A stretch of 34,380 nt of DNA from Nymphaea colorata (taxonomy: Eukaryota; Streptophyta; Magnoliopsida; Nymphaeales; Nymphaeaceae). The notes beneath the pieces are model-generated. The model ran no database searches and was not told the DNA's origin. It saw nothing but the letters and a program-made list of their open reading frames with translations. How positions within the stretch are numbered: position 1 is the stretch's first letter; the number at the start of each line of letters is the position of its first letter. This document shows, in pieces, positions 30,671 to 34,380 of the stretch. The position numbers and the translations under genes were made by a program. The stretch spans positions 1 to 34,380 of the forward strand of contig NW_022204728.1 of assembly GCF_008831285.2 (NCBI RefSeq), read 5' to 3'.

Positions 30671-30962
30671 GCATGTTAGCGAGAGTCTTCAGCCTTTCAC
30701 ATTCATCCACTGTCAACCACTTAAGGGCAGACCAATCACGAATAGTGTTGAGCCCATCACACTTCCTAATATTCAAGGACTTCAATGAAGGCATGTTAGC
30801 GAGAGTCTTCAGCTTTTTACATCTGTTCACATCCAACGACTCCAATGCTGGCAAGTCACCAATCGTGTGAAGCCCATCACACTCCCAAATCTTCAAGGAC
30901 TTCAGCAAAGGCATGCTCGGCAATTCATACAATGTTTGGCAGTACTTGACCTTCAATTCTTC
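30671..30962 (-). repeat. Tandemly similar LRR units inside the CNL pseudogene
   Basis: Within the frame 30648-30965, units of about 23 residues alternate: MPLLKSLKIWECDGLHTIGD, ALESLDVNRCKKLKTLANM, MPSLKSLNIRKCDGLNTIRD, ALKWLTVDECERLKTLANM. The DNA shows the same, with GAAGGCATGTTAGCGAGAGTC-like blocks near 30671 and 30789 about 118 bases apart. Two-repeat blocks appear to have duplicated, as is usual in receptor LRRs under diversifying selection. Confidence 0.8.
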
Positions 30963-32713
30963 CAATGATTTAATTCATATCACTGTTGCCCATGATGGGC
31001 AACATTCTAGGCGTAGCATCGGCAGCTCCACATAGTTGGTGTCCAAATACCACGCAGGCCCATCTCCTTTATAACCACAAATTCCCAACCTCTCTATGCA
31101 ATGTGGAGGTTCCAAAGCCTCCAGCAAACCCCTCTCTTCAGAAGCACTATCCACTGTGTCATGTCTCCCACCTTGAAGTCCAATTCCACACCAATTAGCT
31201 CATGCCTCTCTTAAGATGTACATTCTTTGCGTCGATCACTTTCACCCTTTCTCCCCACAAACCTTCAATCGACAATTCCCCCTTCAGTTTGTTCAACTAT
31301 TTCAGTTCATTAATATTGCAACCACTTGTCTTACTTTGTCATCGCATCCATAAACCTATGCAAGGTCCGTAAATTAGTAAGCTTCCCTAGTCCTTCGGCT
31401 ACAAATTCCAATTTCACTGTATCTTTCAGGCCAAGATGCCTCAAGTTGCACAGTTTGCCCATTTCCTTGTGCAACTCTTCGATTTGACTGTAACATAAAT
31501 CCAACGTTAGCAAGTTACAGAGTCGCCGATTGAACTGGGCAACCATCTCACATTAGACCAGCTTAGATTGAGATATTTTAGAAGTGAAAAGTCTTCAATG
31601 GACTTTGGCAGCTCATCCATTAAACATGGCAACGACAACACCCTCAACCATTTGAAATTTCTGTTAATATGGATCAACGGCAATTCTGCATGGTCCAACA
31701 ATGTGCGCAACTTATTTGCTGCTTCCGAGGCATTACGCTTGTGCACTTCTGCATCGTTGACACCATATAATGACAGATGGCGGTGTTCTCAGAGGCATGG
31801 CTATATTCCTTGCCACCAATATATAAGGCAAGGTAATGCAAAATGTCATGCAACTTCAGACAAGTGCCCTCAAAAAATCCACTATGGTTTTCTTCAATCA
31901 AGCATCGGTTATCAGATCTTTAATATATTGGTTTGCTGTCACTTCCACATCTATGCCGTCCTTTTCCTCAATCAATCCATGCGCCACCCACTGCCTTATC
32001 AATGTCTCCCTTTCAATTTCATAATCCTTTGGATAAATGCAGCAATAAACAAAACAACTCTTCAAATAATGCGGCAAGTCATCATAGCTCAGCATGTGAC
32101 CTGGAAGAATTTTGCCCCCAATTTCAGCTGCAGGCATCTTCCATTCCCATATCTTACTACCCTCGATGAATTTCCAATCTTCAGTATGCATTTTCTTGGT
32201 ATGCATCATCGACCCTACCGTCTTAATCACAAGCGGCAACCCACCACACTTCCTTATATTCTCTTTCCAACATCTCTGATCTTGTGCATCACCAAATCTT
32301 CTTCTGTTTCGCCTTCTCTTAATGTCTCCTTTAGAAACAACTCCCAGCTTTGGTCAAAACTAAATTCTAGTAATTCATGCATATAAGAAGCACGCATCCC
32401 ATAGGATACATTTTTGTTTCTACTGGTCATCAAAATATTGCTCCCCATTACACCCATCATCAATGTTCCCTCTACCTCTTCCTCCCACCATTTCAGTTCC
32501 AACACATCATCTAGAACCAACAAAATTTTCCCTTTGAGAGCTCGTTCCATAATTGTGTGCACAACTCACTCAAGGAACAATCAGGGTTTTCTCCAGATCC
32601 CTTGCATACTTCCTTAGTATCTGCCGCACCAAATCTTTACGGTTTGGCCTTTCTAAAACACAAACCCACCATCTATGTTTCCCAAAATGTTCTTCAAATT
32701 CTTTAAAGACCAT

Positions 32714-32752
32714 TTTTGCAAGAGTTGTTTTGCCGATTCCACCTTTTCCTAC
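32714..32752 (-). other. P-loop (Walker A) of the CNL pseudogene
   Basis: VGKGGIGKTTLAKMVF keeps the G-x4-G-K-T/S pattern in full; the lysine would bind the nucleotide phosphates. The frame remains open around it (32570-32962). Confidence 0.9.
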
Positions 32753-33402
32753 AATAGAAATAATAGAAACACCACGCTTTTGTGTCTTACTTCTCTCTAT
32801 GGAGTCATTCAGCAAAAGCTTTTCTACTATCACCTTTTTATCATCCTCCCTGCCTGTGGGTGGTTGTACACCATGTGACGGGGTTATCTCTGGGGGGTTG
32901 TCATGTTCACCATGAACAAGACCCTCACCACCAATATCTCTTCCAAACACATCTACCATCATCTTATTATTTCCTTTTATTTCATCAAGCTTTTGGTTGA
33001 TATTTTTAATATCATATGCAAGTTTGTTGGAAGCAGATACATGTTCCTTAAACCAAGAACACAGAGTGGTCCAGGGCTTCCTTACCTTGTTCCATGAAGT
33101 TATAGAATGCTTTTCCCTTTTGCAAAGTGCGATTGTGGTTTGGTATCCTTCGATGATGTCCTGGGCATCATAGGAAACATCCTTCAGCTCTCCCTCCAGA
33201 TCTCTACTGCGCTCATTGCTGAAAAAGGGCTTCTGATCTATGACTTTTAGGGCTTCTCAAAGCATCTCAACTTCTCTTTGAGAACCTCGAGATCATCTTT
33301 GGCATTCAAGATGTGGTCCACCTTTTCTTTCAACATGCTGGTTACATCCTCCAACAGAATAGAAATAGGTGTTTGTACAAGGGTGTCGATTACTGTTGTC
33401 AT

Positions 33403-33930
33403 CTCCTTCTCTGTTTTATCTTGGTAGAAGAAAGAGCTAGAGAGGAAGAGAACTGGAAATCTGAAATGGATGGAGAGGAAGACCAAGGCAGGCCAAACAA
33501 ATTTAGGTCCACCACTTCTTAAATCTTGAAAGGAGAAGGAAAACGAAGGAAGTGCTCTACAGGCTGGAAAGGTCCATGATTGGTGCTAAATAAATCCGGC
33601 CCGAACCACAAACTTCTACATCACCTACAGTTCCTGTTTCTCACGTTTGTCGGACTTCTCTTTGGATGCATGATTTTTTTTTTCAACATCCAAAATTTTA
33701 TTTAGCCCATCCAAGTTTTGTGACCTGACCATTGAGTAGAAGTACAATTTGTTCGTGCCGCAAGGGAATGCCATCAACCTTGCAGAAGTGGCGGTGCTGT
33801 CGCATGTCACCCGCTCTGGGTGGGGGGACTTTGACTGCCAACTTTTGCTTGGTGAAGAAAAGCAAGTGGGTGACGCTCAACCAAACATACGGCGCGTGCT
33901 CTACTAGTCAATGGCTTCAATTTTGGCATC
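33403..33930 (-). promoter_or_regulatory. 5' flank and leader of the CNL gene
   Basis: The first roughly 390 bases upstream of the ATG are duplicated (with indels) at 6898-7430, including purine-rich leader sequence and the GGTGCTAAATAAATCCG block. Conservation of both flank copies reflects duplication, not proven regulatory function. I did not identify a secure TATA box. Confidence 0.45.
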
Positions 33931-33935
33931 TTTAG

Positions 33936-34020
33936 GTTTTGATGGGCAGAAAATTTTCAAATCTTTAAATTTTATTTACATGGCTACAAGAAATATTTCC
34001 TGCCCATCAAACCGGCCCTG
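33936..34020 (-). mobile_element. Small hAT-like hairpin element (MITE remnant)
   Basis: GTTTTGATGGGCAGAAAATT at 33936 is mirrored by the reverse complement at 33990-34012 (GTTTGATGGGCAGGAAATAT on the minus strand). The right end continues as CAGGGCCGG read on the minus strand, a typical hAT terminus. The left end lacks the matching CAGGGCC, and no clear 8-bp target duplication is seen. Length is about 85 bases, non-coding. Confidence 0.5.
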
Positions 34021-34380
34021 ATGGAAACCAGGTCATAGAATCCTGCTTTCCACTTAGGCCTCGAAGCAGCGCTTACGCCAAAGGAAAATATGTGAGAGTT
34101 TGAACTTTTATCTAATTGGCAAGTTATGGAATTGCTTAATCACAAACAGGAAGTCAGAATTTTCGAAATGGCTGGTGTCGGAGTTCCTCAATTTTGGAGG
34201 TTCAAAACCTACCATGCTCCAACCTGTCCTGTAAAATAACAAACCATTTTCTGTCAATTAACTAAGCCAAAAAAAAAAGCCTAGCTCGAATTGGGCATCA
34301 AATGAGGTAGGCAGTCCTTGAGTGGTGGACACTTAGAATATTTAAGTGGTAGAGTTAGTACAATGGGGCCTTCTAGTTTC
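34021..34380. other. No supported gene to window end
   Basis: This is mixed-composition DNA without recognisable coding or RNA features. A poly-A run is at 34269-34278. Confidence 0.4.

Larger units (their letters stand above)
30160..33402 (-). pseudogene. CNL (CC-NB-ARC-LRR) immune-receptor pseudogene, nearly full length
   Basis: From the ATG at 33402 (MTTVIDTLVQTPIS) the minus strand reads an Rx-type coiled coil, linker, P-loop GKGGIGKTTLAK (about 32714-32752), kinase-2 KILLVLDDV (about 32507-32533) and RNBS-B GSNILMTSRN. GLPL (CGGLPLVIKTVGSMM, near 32235), RNBS-D CFVYCCIYPKD (near 32040) and an MHD-equivalent LHDILHYLALYIGG (near 31845) follow. Then comes a long LRR region to a TGA at 30160. 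Frame is lost near 33250, 32580, 32252, 31900, 31785, 31525, 31330 and 30672, with extra stops around 31200-30970. The family senses pathogen effectors in the cytosol. With this many lesions it is a pseudogene, although length and domain order are normal (about 1080 codons). The lesions differ from those of the 12-kb copy, so decay was independent. Confidence 0.92.

Noticed and set aside
31568-32386. A 272-codon plus-strand open frame, the longest in the window
   Set aside because: It is antisense to the CNL NB-ARC and LRR region, whose minus-strand translation carries recognisable motifs; the plus frame has none.

Overview
The window looks like repeat-rich nuclear DNA of a flowering plant. 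Three things point there: coiled-coil NB-ARC leucine-rich-repeat (CNL) resistance-gene sequences, Ty3/gypsy retrotransposons primed by initiator-Met tRNA, and TTAGGG-type telobox motifs. I could not fix the species. I found no intact gene, no tRNA or rRNA gene, no CRISPR array and no bacterial-style operon. This is a resistance-gene graveyard invaded by transposable elements, and I do not see a convincing new biological system.

Layout. At 1-3.9 kb are two decayed copies of one gypsy-type gag region in opposite orientation. They form an inverted repeat of about 250 bp arms around 2.8 kb. At 5.5-6.5 kb is a plus-strand gypsy gag-protease remnant readable in one frame with several stops. At 6.7-7.4 kb is a stub of a CNL gene: its 5' flank and the first 51 codons. 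At 8.2-8.6 and 9.66-9.74 kb are two minisatellites. A CACTA-type terminus starts at 9751. At 11.0-12.94 kb lies a CNL pseudogene (minus strand) lacking the middle of its NB-ARC domain.

From 13 to 24.8 kb there is mostly AT-rich DNA. It holds low-complexity repeat islands, a miniature LTR pair with a primer-binding site (TRIM-like, 16.4-16.9 kb) and a perfect 179-bp tandem duplication (18.99-19.35 kb). It also holds a possible isolated first exon with teloboxes (21.8-22.07 kb) and a compound TA/TG microsatellite (about 23 kb).

From 24.8 to 29.3 kb a gypsy element appears broken into two facing-away parts. LTR, primer-binding site, gag, protease and reverse transcriptase lie on the minus strand (24.89-27.77 kb). 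The RNase H end and integrase lie on the plus strand (27.89-29.26 kb). The best reading is an inversion with loss of most of RNase H. At 30.16-33.40 kb is the longest CNL pseudogene (minus strand). All NB-ARC landmarks and an LRR region can be followed across at least seven frameshifts and stops. A small hAT-like hairpin element (33.94-34.02 kb) lies in its upstream flank.

The functional story is decay. Four CNL-related pieces share one orientation, which suggests a former tandem cluster. Retroelements and rearrangements have cut it up, and no piece can encode a complete receptor. All domain calls come from reading translations by eye; no database search was run.
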